NCBI GenBank assembly: GCA_024637145.1
Contig: JAGXFQ010000012.1
Location: forward strand, 56,283 to 120,282
Direction: 5' to 3'
Origin: Desulfobulbaceae bacterium
Lineage (GTDB): Bacteria > Desulfobacterota > Desulfobulbia > Desulfobulbales > SURF-16
Length of the DNA: 64,000 nucleotides
Part shown: piece by piece, positions 1 through 8,533 of the stretch
How positions within the stretch are numbered: position 1 is the first letter of the stretch
Layout: every line of letters begins with the position of its first letter
Notes under the pieces: model-generated
Told to the model about the DNA's origin: nothing
The model's input: the letters and a program-made list of their open reading frames with translations, nothing else
Database searches by the model: none
Position numbers and translations under genes: made by a program

Positions 1-1
1 A

Positions 2-40
2 CTCACCGGCGCCCCCACCCTGAAAAGAAGGAAGAAATAA
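2..40 (+). CDS. possible C-terminal tail of an upstream gene (partial)
   Basis: Frame 2 reads LTGAPTLKRRKK and then a stop at 38-40, which looks like the basic C-terminus of a protein that begins left of the window. Only 12 residues are visible, so the product cannot be named. The 48 bases between this stop and the next ATG would fit a same-strand neighbour. It could equally be chance. Confidence 0.25.
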   Translation, partial: LTGAPTLKRRKK

Positions 41-88
41 CTCTTCCAGCTTGCCCTTAGCAGCCCCCCCCTCTGCCCCCCTCCACAC

Positions 89-613
89 ATGACGCCCTTG
101 AATCACGATCTTGACCCCCATAACATCTTTATCAGTGAAGACCTGGAAGCCATCCTCACCTTTGCCGAGATTGCCGATGAATTCTGCGACTGGGTTGAGG
201 TGGGACCGGAGGATTACGAGGATGAAATCTACTCAGCCTTAAATCTCCTCTCCGCCCTCTACCAACAGATTCTGCAGGTGCCCGAAGTGGAGCCCCATTA
301 TGAGGATATCGATCTTCTCGGCCTCCACCACCGGGAGGCCCTGGAGATTGTCGAGCGCTTTGACGACCTGCCCTTTCACAGGTACCAATCGATTATCGAC
401 CCTCTGGCGGACAAAGAGCAAACCTCGGAAAGCCGCGACATCAGAATCGACCTTAAAAATATCTATCTTGAGATCCGCGAAGGCCTCAATCTCTACCAGG
501 ATGGCAAGCGGCCCAGCGCTGTTTTTCACTGGACATCTTCCTTTGCCTTTGAGTGGGGGCGGCATGTGGTGGATGCCCAGAAGGCCCTGCACGCTTTTTT
601 GGCCAGGGTGTAA
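89..613 (+). CDS. DUF5063-family protein
   Basis: A 174-residue acidic protein, probably cytoplasmic: no signal peptide or membrane segment is visible. The spacing of aromatic and acidic residues (EFCDWVE near residues 31-37, then a long helical middle, then a C-terminal FHWTSSFAFEWGRHVVDA stretch) resembles DUF5063 proteins, whose function is unknown. The ATG at 89 has no clear Shine-Dalgarno, and no better start is seen. A 6-bp perfect hairpin (664-679, GAGGAC/GTCCTC) lies between this gene and the convergent mntP, but it has no T-run. The family assignment comes from remembered family character and has not been checked against a profile. Confidence 0.65.
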   Translation: MTPLNHDLDPHNIFISEDLEAILTFAEIADEFCDWVEVGPEDYEDEIYSALNLLSALYQQILQVPEVEPHYEDIDLLGLHHREALEIVERFDDLPFHRYQSIIDPLADKEQTSESRDIRIDLKNIYLEIREGLNLYQDGKRPSAVFHWTSSFAFEWGRHVVDAQKALHAFLARV

Positions 614-694
614 ATTTCCTGCGGCGAGAAAGGTTCGGCCCGTAAGGGGCTCCCCGCGGCACAGAGGACGGGCGTCCTCACCCCTTGTGATCAG

Positions 695-1273
695 CTAAAG
701 ATGGAAACCAAAGAGGCCGAGATGGTCAAAAAGAATCTTGGTTCCGATGGCAATGAGGATAATGCCGCCGACACGCTCAATCTTCCCCTCAAAAAGATGA
801 CCGACCTTATCACCGATGATCACCCCAGCCACAGACATGACCAGGGTCACCAGAGCGATAATCAGGGCCGGGGCTATAATGTCCACTTCAATCCAGGAAA
901 AGGTAAGGCCGACAGCCAGGGCATCAATGCTGGTGGCGAAAGAAAGAAGCAGAAGCCGGGTAGCGTTTAAGGCAAAGTCCTTTGCCCTGGCCTCCTCATC
1001 AATGACAAAAGACTCATAAATCATCTTCCCACCAATGCCAAGAAGGAGAATGAAGGCCACCCAATGGTCGATGCCGGCGATCATATCGCGGAATCCCACC
1101 CCGGCAAACCAGCCGATTATGGGCATAACCCCCTGAAAGAACCCAAAGGCCGCGGCTATGACCGCAATATGCCTTATCCTCAGATTTTTAATGGCCACAC
1201 CGCTGGCAATGGCGACGGCAAAAGCGTCCATGGCAAGGCCAATGGCTATAAAGCATACAGAAAGGAGGTTCAT
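695..1273 (-). CDS. mntP: manganese efflux pump MntP
   Basis: Inner-membrane exporter of Mn(II), 192 residues with about six hydrophobic segments, the normal MntP length. Diagnostic motifs are the first-helix AMDAFAVAIASG and the repeat-related SIDALAVG, which carry the membrane aspartates typical of the family. The frame is open to a TTG at 1363, but the ATG at 1273 gives the family N-terminus (MNLLSVCFIAIGLAMDAF) and is preferred; no strong RBS precedes either. The GC-rich leader just upstream (about 1274-1320, minus strand) can fold and may be regulatory. mntP genes are often controlled by Mn-responsive yybP-ykoY riboswitches or MntR, but a canonical aptamer could not be confirmed here. 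Confidence 0.9.
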   Translation of the reverse strand: MNLLSVCFIAIGLAMDAFAVAIASGVAIKNLRIRHIAVIAAAFGFFQGVMPIIGWFAGVGFRDMIAGIDHWVAFILLLGIGGKMIYESFVIDEEARAKDFALNATRLLLLSFATSIDALAVGLTFSWIEVDIIAPALIIALVTLVMSVAGVIIGDKVGHLFEGKIERVGGIILIAIGTKILFDHLGLFGFHL

Positions 1274-1414
1274 GGGTGGCAGAGGCGCCCCGCTCTCTTG
1301 GTCAGGCTCAAGGCCGGAGGCTGGAATAAAAAAATATTCATATTTTTCTTTTTCTCCTTGCAAAAGGAAACAAGAGCCGCTATCTTAAGATTCAATTGCA
1401 GCTTTTATATTTAA

Positions 1415-1792
1415 GTTTCTCTGTTTTCACCTTATAAGTCACCGAACGTCTTCTTTAAAAATTCGTCCGCAGACGGTAAAAGTTATAGCCCACCAGTTAA
1501 AAGTTTCATCACAACAACCTATACCGGAAGCAAGCGCGACGACATATCAGACAAAGCCCTTCATACCGTACAAGAGGAAAAAAATCTAGCAGTCTCCAGC
1601 CATCACTTATTACCTTACTGGCTCCTGGGTAGATTAAAAGCACTATCTGAAATAGATCAATTAAAGAAACAGATGCAGAGACGTTCGGAGAAAATTACCG
1701 AGCCTGGCAGTACCGAACTATCCTTCCCTTCGAAGTATTCTCCTATTGCTCTCTCCCCCCAGTATTCTGCATTACCCCTATTATTTTATTAA
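1415..1792 (+). pseudogene. startless 125-codon open frame, possible gene remnant
   Basis: Frame 1415-1792 stays open for 125 codons and ends at TAA (1790-1792). It has no ATG, GTG or TTG before an internal ATG near its middle. The translation has a protein-like mix, with a charged helical middle (LLGRLKALSEIDQLKKQMQR). The product is not recognised. It may be the 3' part of a decayed gene or chance. Together with the csp leader downstream it fills the otherwise gene-free 1274-1933 stretch. An imperfect-looking palindrome (AGTTTGG/CCAAACT, 1836-1853) follows it and belongs to the csp leader region. Confidence 0.25.
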
Positions 1793-1933
1793 ATTAAGAA
1801 CCACTTAAGACATTAGAAATCAGATTTATTTATTCAGTTTGGATAACCAAACTATCAAGCCGACTTTTTAAAATCTGTCGGTCATATTAAAAGCGGTTCC
1901 AGATAGGGACCAAGCACAAAGGAGTAGTACAAA

Positions 1934-2134
1934 ATGGCAGAAGGAACAGTTAAATGGTTTAACGATGCAAAAGGTTTTGGTTTTATTGAGCAGGATGGTG
2001 GCAACGATGTATTCGTCCATTTCTCTGCCATTAAAAACGAAGGATTCAAATCCCTCCAGGAAGGCGCCCGCGTGACCTTTGATGTTGTTGAAGGCCCCAA
2101 GGGACCTGCAGCTGAGAACGTTATGCAGCAGTAA
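1934..2134 (+). CDS. cold-shock protein (CspA family)
   Basis: A single 66-residue cold-shock domain that binds single-stranded RNA/DNA and acts as an RNA chaperone in the cytoplasm. Both nucleic-acid-binding motifs are present: KGFGFIEQ (RNP1-like) at about residues 14-21 and DVFVHFSAI (RNP2-like) at about 27-35. Length is typical. An RBS-like AGGAGT lies just upstream of the ATG. The leader is AT-rich and contains a 7-bp hairpin (1836-1853), in keeping with the long structured leaders of csp genes. A strong terminator follows at 2157-2194. A close paralogue lies at 6252-6452 on the other strand. Confidence 0.95.
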   Translation: MAEGTVKWFNDAKGFGFIEQDGGNDVFVHFSAIKNEGFKSLQEGARVTFDVVEGPKGPAAENVMQQ

Positions 2135-2156
2135 GCCTATCCGGCATGCAAAAAAA

Positions 2157-2194
2157 GCGGGTGCTCCAGCAATGGAGCACCCGCTTTTTTTTTT
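2157..2194 (+). terminator. intrinsic terminator of the first csp gene
   Basis: Perfect 12-bp stem GCGGGTGCTCCA / TGGAGCACCCGC (2157-2168 and 2173-2184), four-base loop GCAA, followed by ten T residues. It lies 23 bases after the csp stop codon. An A-run before the stem may also let it serve the convergent arfB transcript. Confidence 0.93.
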
Positions 2195-2283
2195 GCCCAG
2201 CAAGAGTCAAGAAGGTAAGCGAATTTCCAACCCTGACCTGCAGCGCCTGACCTCATCTCTCCCCGGCCACAGGCCCTTTAAGC

Positions 2284-2697
2284 CTACTCATCCACTTTGC
2301 GGCGCATGCTTTTCACATTGGCCCGTTGACTCTTTTTCACCAGCCTCTTTTGCTGTGAGCCAAAGGTGGCCTTGGTGGCCTTCCTCTTTTTTTCCACCCG
2401 AGTGACACTCTTGATCAAGGAGTGCAAGCGCGCCAAGGCATCTTCACGATTTTTTTCAAGACTGCGATGCCCCTGGGCCTTGATGATTATCTGGCCATTT
2501 TTGGTAAGGCGATGGTCCGTTATGCCAAGCAGACGTGTTTTATAAAAATCTGGAAGAGAGGAGTTACGGATATCAAAACGCAGATGAACGGCGGAGGAGA
2601 CCTTGTTGACATTCTGGCCACCGGCCCCCTGGGCACGAATAGCCGTAATTTCAATTTCACCATCTGGAATGCTAACGTTCTGGGAAATAGGGAGCAT
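2284..2697 (-). CDS. arfB: ArfB-type ribosome-rescue peptidyl-tRNA hydrolase
   Basis: A 137-residue protein with a release-factor catalytic domain but no codon-recognition domains. The GGQ loop is in RAQGAGGQNVNKVSSAVHLR (residues about 21-40); GGQ hydrolyses peptidyl-tRNA. The C-terminal third is very basic (KKRKATKATFGSQQKRLVKKSQRA), the tail that in ArfB enters the empty mRNA channel of stalled ribosomes. The length matches E. coli ArfB (YaeJ), so it rescues non-stop ribosomes rather than terminating normally. The ATG at 2697 begins MLPISQNVSIP, which aligns with known family starts. Confidence 0.92.
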   Translation of the reverse strand: MLPISQNVSIPDGEIEITAIRAQGAGGQNVNKVSSAVHLRFDIRNSSLPDFYKTRLLGITDHRLTKNGQIIIKAQGHRSLEKNREDALARLHSLIKSVTRVEKKRKATKATFGSQQKRLVKKSQRANVKSMRRKVDE

Positions 2698-2859
2698 GAC
2701 AGCCTCTGAAAATTTGAGAGCAAAAAGAGGAAAATAGTATTCTGACAGTGGCGGCCTTAAGACAGACCAGAGGGCCTTTTTACAATAAGCGTTGGCTACT
2801 TATTTCATCATCAGCCAAGACCCCTACGATTTTCCACCATAAGGCTGACAGGCCGCCAC

Positions 2860-3390
2860 TTACGCCCCACCCTTGGCCCTTGCCTGCAAGGCCTTGATAA
2901 AGAGCCAGCCATAATCCAAAGCGGCCATCACACTCAAGAGCACTGCCGCCATCAACACAGGATCTGTGTAGGCAGGAAAAAGGAGAACCACGACAAACAG
3001 CAGAAACTGTCCTGCCGTGGCGATCTTTCCTGACAAGCGGGCATCCATATCCTGAAAGGAATGCCAGCGACGAAGACGTAATGCATAGGCAGCGGCAAAG
3101 GCCACGGTAAGATCACGGGCGAGAAGAGCAGGCACAAACCAGAAGGGAAATTTGCTGGTACAGACCAAGGTGAGAAGGACGATGAGGACAAAGGTCTTAT
3201 CAGCAACCGCATCCAGCAGACCGCCCTGCCAACTTGCCACCTGCCAACGCCTGGCAATCCAGCCATCCAGAAAATCCGTGCAGCCACCGGCGACGATAAG
3301 CCAGATCCAGTAGCTCTCCGGCATAAAGGGAAAGAGGAAGGCCATTGCCAGTCGCAGCGCTGATAAAATATTGGGTACAAACCGCATCAC
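2860..3390 (-). CDS. CDP-alcohol phosphatidyltransferase (PgsA-like)
   Basis: Inner-membrane enzyme of 176 residues that joins a CDP-activated lipid to an alcohol head group. The family signature D-x2-D-G-x2-A-R-x8-G-x3-D-x3-D is seen as TDFLDGWIARRWQ...GGLLDAVADK (about residues 37-65), with all metal-binding aspartates present. Four to five further hydrophobic helices follow. The head group cannot be told from sequence; phosphatidylglycerophosphate synthase is possible, but the protein is short. It lies 55 bp downstream of the CarS-like/phosphoesterase fusion on the same strand, so a shared lipid pathway is likely. In-frame start MMRFVPNILSALR is typical. Confidence 0.85.
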   Translation of the reverse strand: MMRFVPNILSALRLAMAFLFPFMPESYWIWLIVAGGCTDFLDGWIARRWQVASWQGGLLDAVADKTFVLIVLLTLVCTSKFPFWFVPALLARDLTVAFAAAYALRLRRWHSFQDMDARLSGKIATAGQFLLFVVVLLFPAYTDPVLMAAVLLSVMAALDYGWLFIKALQARAKGGA

Positions 3391-3445
3391 GTTCCCCCTC
3401 TCATATTTAATCCCATATCATTCTCTGGACGAAAAGAGATCATTT

Positions 3446-4840
3446 TCAGCCTTTACGAAGGGTAATCAGGGTAATTTCCGCAGGGCAGTTAAAACGAAGG
3501 GGAATGCCGGAACATCCCACCCCCCGGCTCGTATATCCTGCCATCCTCCCATAGTGCCACCTACCTGAGGCGGTGAAACGAGGAGCCCTGCTGTTGGTGA
3601 GCAGAGGGCCGCTGCCGGGCAGACGAATCTGGCCGCCATGGGTATGGCCGCAGAGGTACAGTGCTGCCCCATGGCGGGCCGCCTCTTTATATGCCTCAGG
3701 AGAATGGGCCAGGAAAATCACTCCCTCTCCCGGCAGGATATCCCGAAAGGCCTGAGGGATATTATGGGTCTTATAATAATGAGGATCATCAACGCCAACA
3801 AGCCATATTCTCTCTTTTCCCTTGTTGATTGGCCAGGCGTCATTAATAAGCATGCTGATGCCGGCCTCTTCAAAATCGGCTGCCATCCCAAGACAATCGT
3901 GGTTACCCAGCACCCCATAAATACCCTGCCTGGCGCGTATCTCAGGCACCAGGGAACGCAGATGACGAATAGAGGGTGCCATGGGGCCATAGGTTTTCAT
4001 GCGGATATCGCCGCCAATGAGACAGAGATCGACCTCTGTTTCCTGTAAACAGGTGATGATCTTGGCAGTCAAATCTTCCAGACCATCCAGATGGAGATCC
4101 GTCAGCAGCAGTATCTTAAAATCATCGAAGGCAATGGGCAGATTTTGCAGGTGGAAGGTCTGCTCTTCAATTCCTATATCAAGGGCGTTTGCCACTCCTC
4201 GTGGATAGAGGCCGGTTATTTTAAAAAAAGAGGAGAGAACAACTTGATGAGAAAGAAAATTGGTCAGATTGAAAACCGCCTGCCAGCGCGACAGAGGCTC
4301 ATGGGAGGATCGCCATTGGTGAAAACGAGCCGTTGAACGGACGAAACGGCAATAATTGTCATAATGGGGCTGAAAGGAGATATATTGCCAAAGAGCACTT
4401 CCCCCATAGGCCAGAGGTATAAAGAGAAGGAGTACCAGAAAAAAATGGCCCCAGGTCAAGGAAAAAGAGTCTCGCAACAACAAGAGGGGGAAAAGCCCTT
4501 CAAAAAGCTGATCCAGGCCGAAGAGGGCGCTGCCGGCAGGCTTGTGCAATCGGCGCTTAATAAAACTCGACACCAAATCCCCGGCCATGGCCAGAAGGCC
4601 GGCAACAGCGGCAATATGCCATGGCAGGCCCACAACAGATGCGATTGCCGCCGCCCCCAGAATACTGACCACAACCCCGCGGATTGTTTTATGACTCCCC
4701 AGCAGGGGCTCTTTATCAAAAAAACAGAGGCCGCCATCAAGGCGCCAACCAAATCGCTCGCCAAACAAGAGGCGCGCAAGGGGTGGCAGCAGATTGACCC
4801 AAAAGAGAAAAAAAATACTCTTAGCGGTTACAAGAAGCAT
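3446..4840 (-). CDS. CarS-like membrane domain fused to a metallophosphoesterase
   Basis: A 464-residue two-part protein. Residues 1 to about 165 are hydrophobic and carry motifs of the CDP-archaeol synthase (CarS/DUF46) family: LLGSHKTIRG (about 46-55), GDLVSSFIKRR (about 86-96) and FGLDQLFEG. Residues about 235-464 are a calcineurin-type metallophosphoesterase of the YkuE class: LLTDLHLDG, GGDIRM, GNHD, a later H, and CGHTHGGQIRLPG, which together give the usual two-metal site. The frame is uninterrupted, so this is a real fusion in the sequence. It is followed on the same strand by a CDP-alcohol phosphatidyltransferase. I infer that the membrane half handles CTP-dependent lipid activation and the other half removes a phosphate or pyrophosphate from a lipid intermediate. 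Confidence 0.8.
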   Translation of the reverse strand: MLLVTAKSIFFLFWVNLLPPLARLLFGERFGWRLDGGLCFFDKEPLLGSHKTIRGVVVSILGAAAIASVVGLPWHIAAVAGLLAMAGDLVSSFIKRRLHKPAGSALFGLDQLFEGLFPLLLLRDSFSLTWGHFFLVLLLFIPLAYGGSALWQYISFQPHYDNYCRFVRSTARFHQWRSSHEPLSRWQAVFNLTNFLSHQVVLSSFFKITGLYPRGVANALDIGIEEQTFHLQNLPIAFDDFKILLLTDLHLDGLEDLTAKIITCLQETEVDLCLIGGDIRMKTYGPMAPSIRHLRSLVPEIRARQGIYGVLGNHDCLGMAADFEEAGISMLINDAWPINKGKERIWLVGVDDPHYYKTHNIPQAFRDILPGEGVIFLAHSPEAYKEAARHGAALYLCGHTHGGQIRLPGSGPLLTNSRAPRFTASGRWHYGRMAGYTSRGVGCSGIPLRFNCPAEITLITLRKG

Positions 4841-4964
4841 CTATCCCTCTTTTGCCCCCTCAACAACCAATGATGTGTGCGCATGGCGCATCAGCAATAT
4901 CCAAGACACGTGCTTACAAAAAATAGCCGCCTGATCAGATCGCCAAACATTCCCCCATACCCCT

Positions 4965-5852
4965 TTAGCTCAGGCCTGCCGGATGGTAATGGACATAGAC
5001 CCGGCGCATGAACTCGATATTTTTCAGCAGCATCGCCTCAACCTGCGTGGCGATCGCATCCCCCTGGGAGACGGTCAAATCACCATCAACGCCGATGGTG
5101 ATGTTCACCACCACATAAGGGCCAAAGCGATGGGCATGCACCTCTTCAACCGCCTTGACACCTTCCAGAGGAGAGAGCAATTCCGTGATCTGTTTGGCCA
5201 GCTTTTTACCGGGCAAGGTGGCCATCAGGTCCTCTGTGGCGGAACGGATGATGGAAAATCCGGTGTAGAGGATGATGAGAGAGACGATGGTCCCGGCCAG
5301 GGGATCAACCCAGGGATAGCCCATCCGGCCAAAGAAGATGCCGGCTGCAGCAGCAAGGGAGGCGAAGATATCATTAAGATGATCATGGGCCAGGGCCATC
5401 ACAGCTTTATTCTTTGTCTGCTTCCCGACAAAAGATGTCCAGACGGTGAGACCAATCTTAAGAAATATGGCAAAGATAGCAACCCAGAAGGCGACTTTAC
5501 TGGCACCAGCATAATCGCTGGTCACCGTCAACAACGCATAAACATGATTGACGGTGTTCCAGAAAATTGCAATGGCCGTGGTAATAACAAAGGCGCCCAC
5601 CACAACAGCGGCAATGTTTTCCAGCTGATCATGGCCATAGGGATGCTCATGGTCGGCTGGTTTGCCGGAGAGTTTGAGAAAGACCGTGACCACGATCCCA
5701 TAGGCCACATCCGAAGTGGAGTTAACACCGTCAGCAAGCAAGGCGGGACTTGAACCCAAAATGCCTATGCTCACTTTGAGTACGGCAAGCAAGGCATTTG
5801 CTGCCACCCCGACATAAACCGCCAGCATGCTCTTATAAATTCGCTGTTCCAT
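4965..5852 (-). CDS. cation diffusion facilitator metal transporter
   Basis: A 295-residue inner-membrane antiporter for divalent metals (Zn, Fe, Mn, Co or Cd; specificity not readable). Features: six hydrophobic segments, ALLADGVNSTSDV in TM2, a His/Asp motif ALAHDHLNDIFASL in TM5, and a C-terminal cytoplasmic domain ending VYVHYHPAG that forms the dimer metal-binding fold. The loop motif PADHEHPYGHDQLE is typical of the FieF/MMT1 branch. Length is normal. ATG at 5852 is preceded by a GGAAGA-type RBS. It stands alone, with mntP in the same neighbourhood but no shared operon. Confidence 0.92.
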   Translation of the reverse strand: MEQRIYKSMLAVYVGVAANALLAVLKVSIGILGSSPALLADGVNSTSDVAYGIVVTVFLKLSGKPADHEHPYGHDQLENIAAVVVGAFVITTAIAIFWNTVNHVYALLTVTSDYAGASKVAFWVAIFAIFLKIGLTVWTSFVGKQTKNKAVMALAHDHLNDIFASLAAAAGIFFGRMGYPWVDPLAGTIVSLIILYTGFSIIRSATEDLMATLPGKKLAKQITELLSPLEGVKAVEEVHAHRFGPYVVVNITIGVDGDLTVSQGDAIATQVEAMLLKNIEFMRRVYVHYHPAGLS

Positions 5853-6196
5853 GGATCACCAGATCTTCCTTCACAATAGCCATCCTTGCTTAACCTGAAA
5901 GAGATTTCCATAGCAAGCAGGAGAAGACGGGATATTCAAACCAAGGTCAGCCCTCTTGACAGAACCAAGACCCACGGGCCAGGCACAGGCCTTTTGTTTA
6001 TTTTTCTTCAGGTCAACCGGAATCAGCAAGGGCGACTCACCCAAACTGCAAGACCATAAAGGCCCAACTCTGCAGGACAAGAGCTGGTGGGTAAAGCATA
6101 GTTCATCAGGGGACTTAGCGGGGTATGAGCCAAGTGTGCACAGGGCACCGCCTGCTTCTTCCAGCAGACCGGTTTTGATCGCTCAGCTGGCAATAT
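5853..6196. other. intergenic stretch, no supported gene
   Basis: About 340 bases between the CDF transporter and the second csp terminator. Short open frames exist on both strands, but they lack ribosome-binding sites and family character. The promoter of the CDF gene should lie at its left end. Nothing else is recognised. Confidence 0.5.
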
Positions 6197-6225
6197 AAAA
6201 AAAAAGCCCATTCAAGCGAATGGGC
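6197..6225 (-). terminator. intrinsic terminator of the second csp gene
   Basis: On the minus strand an 8-bp stem GCCCATTC / GAATGGGC with four-base loop (6206-6225) is followed by nine T residues (plus-strand A-run 6197-6205). It sits 26 bases after the stop of the csp gene. A T-run on the plus strand (6226-6232) makes it usable in both directions. Confidence 0.92.
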
Positions 6226-6251
6226 TTTTTTTCTATCTTTAAATAAAAAAA

Positions 6252-6452
6252 TTACAGTTTTTTGACGTTGGCGGCAGACAGCCCTTTAGGCCCATCAACT
6301 ATATCAAAACCTACCTTATCACCCTCACCCAATGACTTAAAGCCTTCACCCTGAATGGCGGAAAAATGAACAAAAACATCCTTACCATTTTCCTGCTCAA
6401 TAAAACCAATTCCCTTTGACTCATTAAACCATTTAACCGTTCCTTCTGCCAT
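6252..6452 (-). CDS. cold-shock protein (CspA family), second copy
   Basis: A 66-residue cold-shock domain with [10 protein letters not shown] at the start, KGIGFIEQ (RNP1-like; GIG instead of the usual GFG/GYG) and DVFVHFSAI (RNP2-like). It is close to the copy at 1934-2134 but ends VKKL instead of VMQQ and differs at scattered sites, so it is an older duplicate. It acts as an RNA chaperone in the cytoplasm. A strong terminator follows. Its promoter must lie in the AT-rich 6453-6740 stretch, divergent from the RiPP island. Confidence 0.94.
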   Translation of the reverse strand: MAEGTVKWFNESKGIGFIEQENGKDVFVHFSAIQGEGFKSLGEGDKVGFDIVDGPKGLSAANVKKL

Positions 6453-6818
6453 AATTCCCTCAACTTCGACTCATCAATAGTCATTTTCTTATTCTACCTG
6501 AAAAAAGTTCCCCATAGGAAACCCCAGGAAACTGCTACAGAAATTAGATTAGCAACTTTCAAACAAAATGCAAACAAGTAATTAACGCAACTTTCTGAAT
6601 TAACTTATTTATATGATATTCCAGCACTAATCTCATCTAAGCCCCGGCTCATTTTCATAAATTCAAGAGCTGCCCCTTATTGCCTCAAGCAGGCGACGAA
6701 GAACAGGCGATTATGAACAACTTTCCTCCTCGTTTGCTGTTGACAACAAGAGGCTTTCTCACTAGGTTGCTAACTCCTCAAATTACCATTTTTTTCATTT
6801 TATTCTAATGAGTTGCCA
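6453..6818. other. AT-rich divergent intergenic region
   Basis: 366 bases between the csp gene (minus) and the TolC-like gene (plus), with no supported gene. It should hold the csp promoter and leader and the promoter of the RiPP operon. It also marks the left edge of the GC-rich island. Confidence 0.6.
6740..6768 (+). promoter_or_regulatory. candidate sigma-70 promoter for the RiPP exporter operon
   Basis: TTGACA (6740-6745) is a perfect -35 box, followed after 17 bases by TAGGTT (6763-6768), a weak -10 (3 of 6). It lies about 50 bases before the first ATG of the TolC-like gene. No other clear promoter is seen in the divergent region. Confidence 0.35.
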
Positions 6819-8468
6819 ATGCTCACAGCCTTGCGCCCTTCTTCCATCACCTCTCACTTCGGAATCAGCAAAAACATACCCTGCTTCACCCCCTTTTTCT
6901 TTGTCCTCGTTCTAACAATTTCATTTCTGGCCGGGCCGGAATATAGCCGGGCGGAAAATAGTCCCGCTCCGGTCACGACCCCGGCAGGAGGAATAGATGT
7001 GCTCGGGGCTATAAAGAAAACCATGGAGCATCAACCTGCCATCCGCATCCAACGCGAGCAGGTAAAACTGGCTGGCGGAGCATACCGGAGCAGCGGCGGC
7101 GATTTCGACTGGCGGGTGGAGACCTTCATAACCCATCGGGAGGATCATACCCCCATCCCCGGGGCCGATCCCATAATTAAAACCCATGAGATATCCGCTG
7201 TCGGCGTCCGGTTTCCCAAGCTGCTCCGTTCCGGCGTTTCAGTGGAGCCTTTTTTACAATACACGGAAAGCGCCTCCCTCTTGCTGACTGATGATTCTCA
7301 GGGGGGTCCCCTAAAAATCGGCACTGTCGGGCTGCTGTTTCGGGTGCCGCTGCTGCGGGGACTGGGTTACCAAAACGCCGCCGCGGGCGAAATTGCCAGC
7401 GCTTTTGAACTGGAAGCAGCGCGCTTGAGCCTGTCCCACGAAATTTCTTTTAACGTACACAATGCCGCCCAGGCCTTCTGGACCTATCTCGGCGCCTATC
7501 AACGATTGGTCGTTGCAAAGGACGCCGAGGAACGGGCGCGAACTATTCTGGGAAAAACCGAAATGCTGGTACGTGCCGACGAGCTTCCCGCCGCCGAACT
7601 CGTTAATGTCCGCGCCAACTTGGCGGACAAGGAGAGATCCGGGCTGGCGGCGGCACAGGCCGTGGTTGCGGCCAGGGCCGGGCTGGGTATGGCCATGGGT
7701 ATTCCACCCGCGGAAATCTATGACCTTCCGGAACCGCACGGGTCTTTCCCTGAACTCGATCGGACGGTTCTCATTCAAGCCACGGCAGCTGACAATGTCT
7801 GGTATGCCCAAACCGCCGCCCGTCACCGCCTGGATCTGCTGGCGGCAGACAAGCAAAATGAATCCCTCAAGGCAGGATTGCAGGCGGCCCGCAACCGGGT
7901 CAAGCCGGCCTTAGACCTTGAACTTTCTCTGGGATACGACGGCATGGAGTCCGGCAGCAGCCTAAGCCGCTCACTAAAAACCACCGCCTACCGCCAGGAC
8001 ACTCCCGATTGGTCTACCGGCGTCAGGCTGACCTACCCCCTTGGCAACAACAGCGGCGAAGGCGATCTGGAACAGGCCTGGGCCCGGTATCGTCAAGGGA
8101 AAATGCGGTCAGAGGAGCTTTTCCGCGCCGTCCAGACGGATATCGGGTTGGTGCGCCGGGACCTGTCCAGCCTCGCTCAAGAACTTGAACGATCCGAGGA
8201 GGCGGTACGCTATTATACGACCGCAGTAGCCAATGAGCGGGAAAAATACCTGATGGGCGAAACCACCCTGCTTGATCTGCTCACTATTGGCGACCGCCTA
8301 GACGGTGCTCTGCTCAATCGCATCTCGGTCCGCCAACGGGTCGCCGGCAGTTTGACCCGGCTCCGTTTCGAGACCGGAAAGCTGGTCCGATTTGAAGACG
8401 ACCAAGGCATGGTAACCTATGGAGATTTGACCACCATGCTCTTGCCTGCAAGCGCGGAATCGTCCTAA
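6819..8468 (+). CDS. TolC-family outer-membrane channel for RiPP export
   Basis: A 549-residue outer-membrane efflux protein, the exit duct of a type I-like secretion system. The N-terminal hydrophobic stretch FFFVLVLTISFLAGPEYSRA (about residues 28-47) is a signal sequence, followed by long helical repeats typical of TolC-type proteins (for example LVRADELPAAELVNVRANLADK and REKYLMGETTLLDLLTIGDRL). The frame opens at a TTG (6813), but ATG 6819 is preferred. It is the first gene of the NHLM export set: the HlyD-type adaptor starts 66 bases later, with a strong AGGAGGAGG site between. It presumably joins that adaptor and the ABC exporters to cross both membranes. Confidence 0.85.
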   Translation: MLTALRPSSITSHFGISKNIPCFTPFFFVLVLTISFLAGPEYSRAENSPAPVTTPAGGIDVLGAIKKTMEHQPAIRIQREQVKLAGGAYRSSGGDFDWRVETFITHREDHTPIPGADPIIKTHEISAVGVRFPKLLRSGVSVEPFLQYTESASLLLTDDSQGGPLKIGTVGLLFRVPLLRGLGYQNAAAGEIASAFELEAARLSLSHEISFNVHNAAQAFWTYLGAYQRLVVAKDAEERARTILGKTEMLVRADELPAAELVNVRANLADKERSGLAAAQAVVAARAGLGMAMGIPPAEIYDLPEPHGSFPELDRTVLIQATAADNVWYAQTAARHRLDLLAADKQNESLKAGLQAARNRVKPALDLELSLGYDGMESGSSLSRSLKTTAYRQDTPDWSTGVRLTYPLGNNSGEGDLEQAWARYRQGKMRSEELFRAVQTDIGLVRRDLSSLAQELERSEEAVRYYTTAVANEREKYLMGETTLLDLLTIGDRLDGALLNRISVRQRVAGSLTRLRFETGKLVRFEDDQGMVTYGDLTTMLLPASAESS

Positions 8469-8533
8469 CCGTCACGAATTTCAACTTCTCAGCATCAGCT
8501 CTTACACCCACCAGGAGGAGGGAGATCCGCAGC

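Noticed and set aside
5956..6198. 80-codon plus-strand frame before the second csp terminator
   Set aside because: No ribosome-binding site, no family character, and it runs into the csp terminator.
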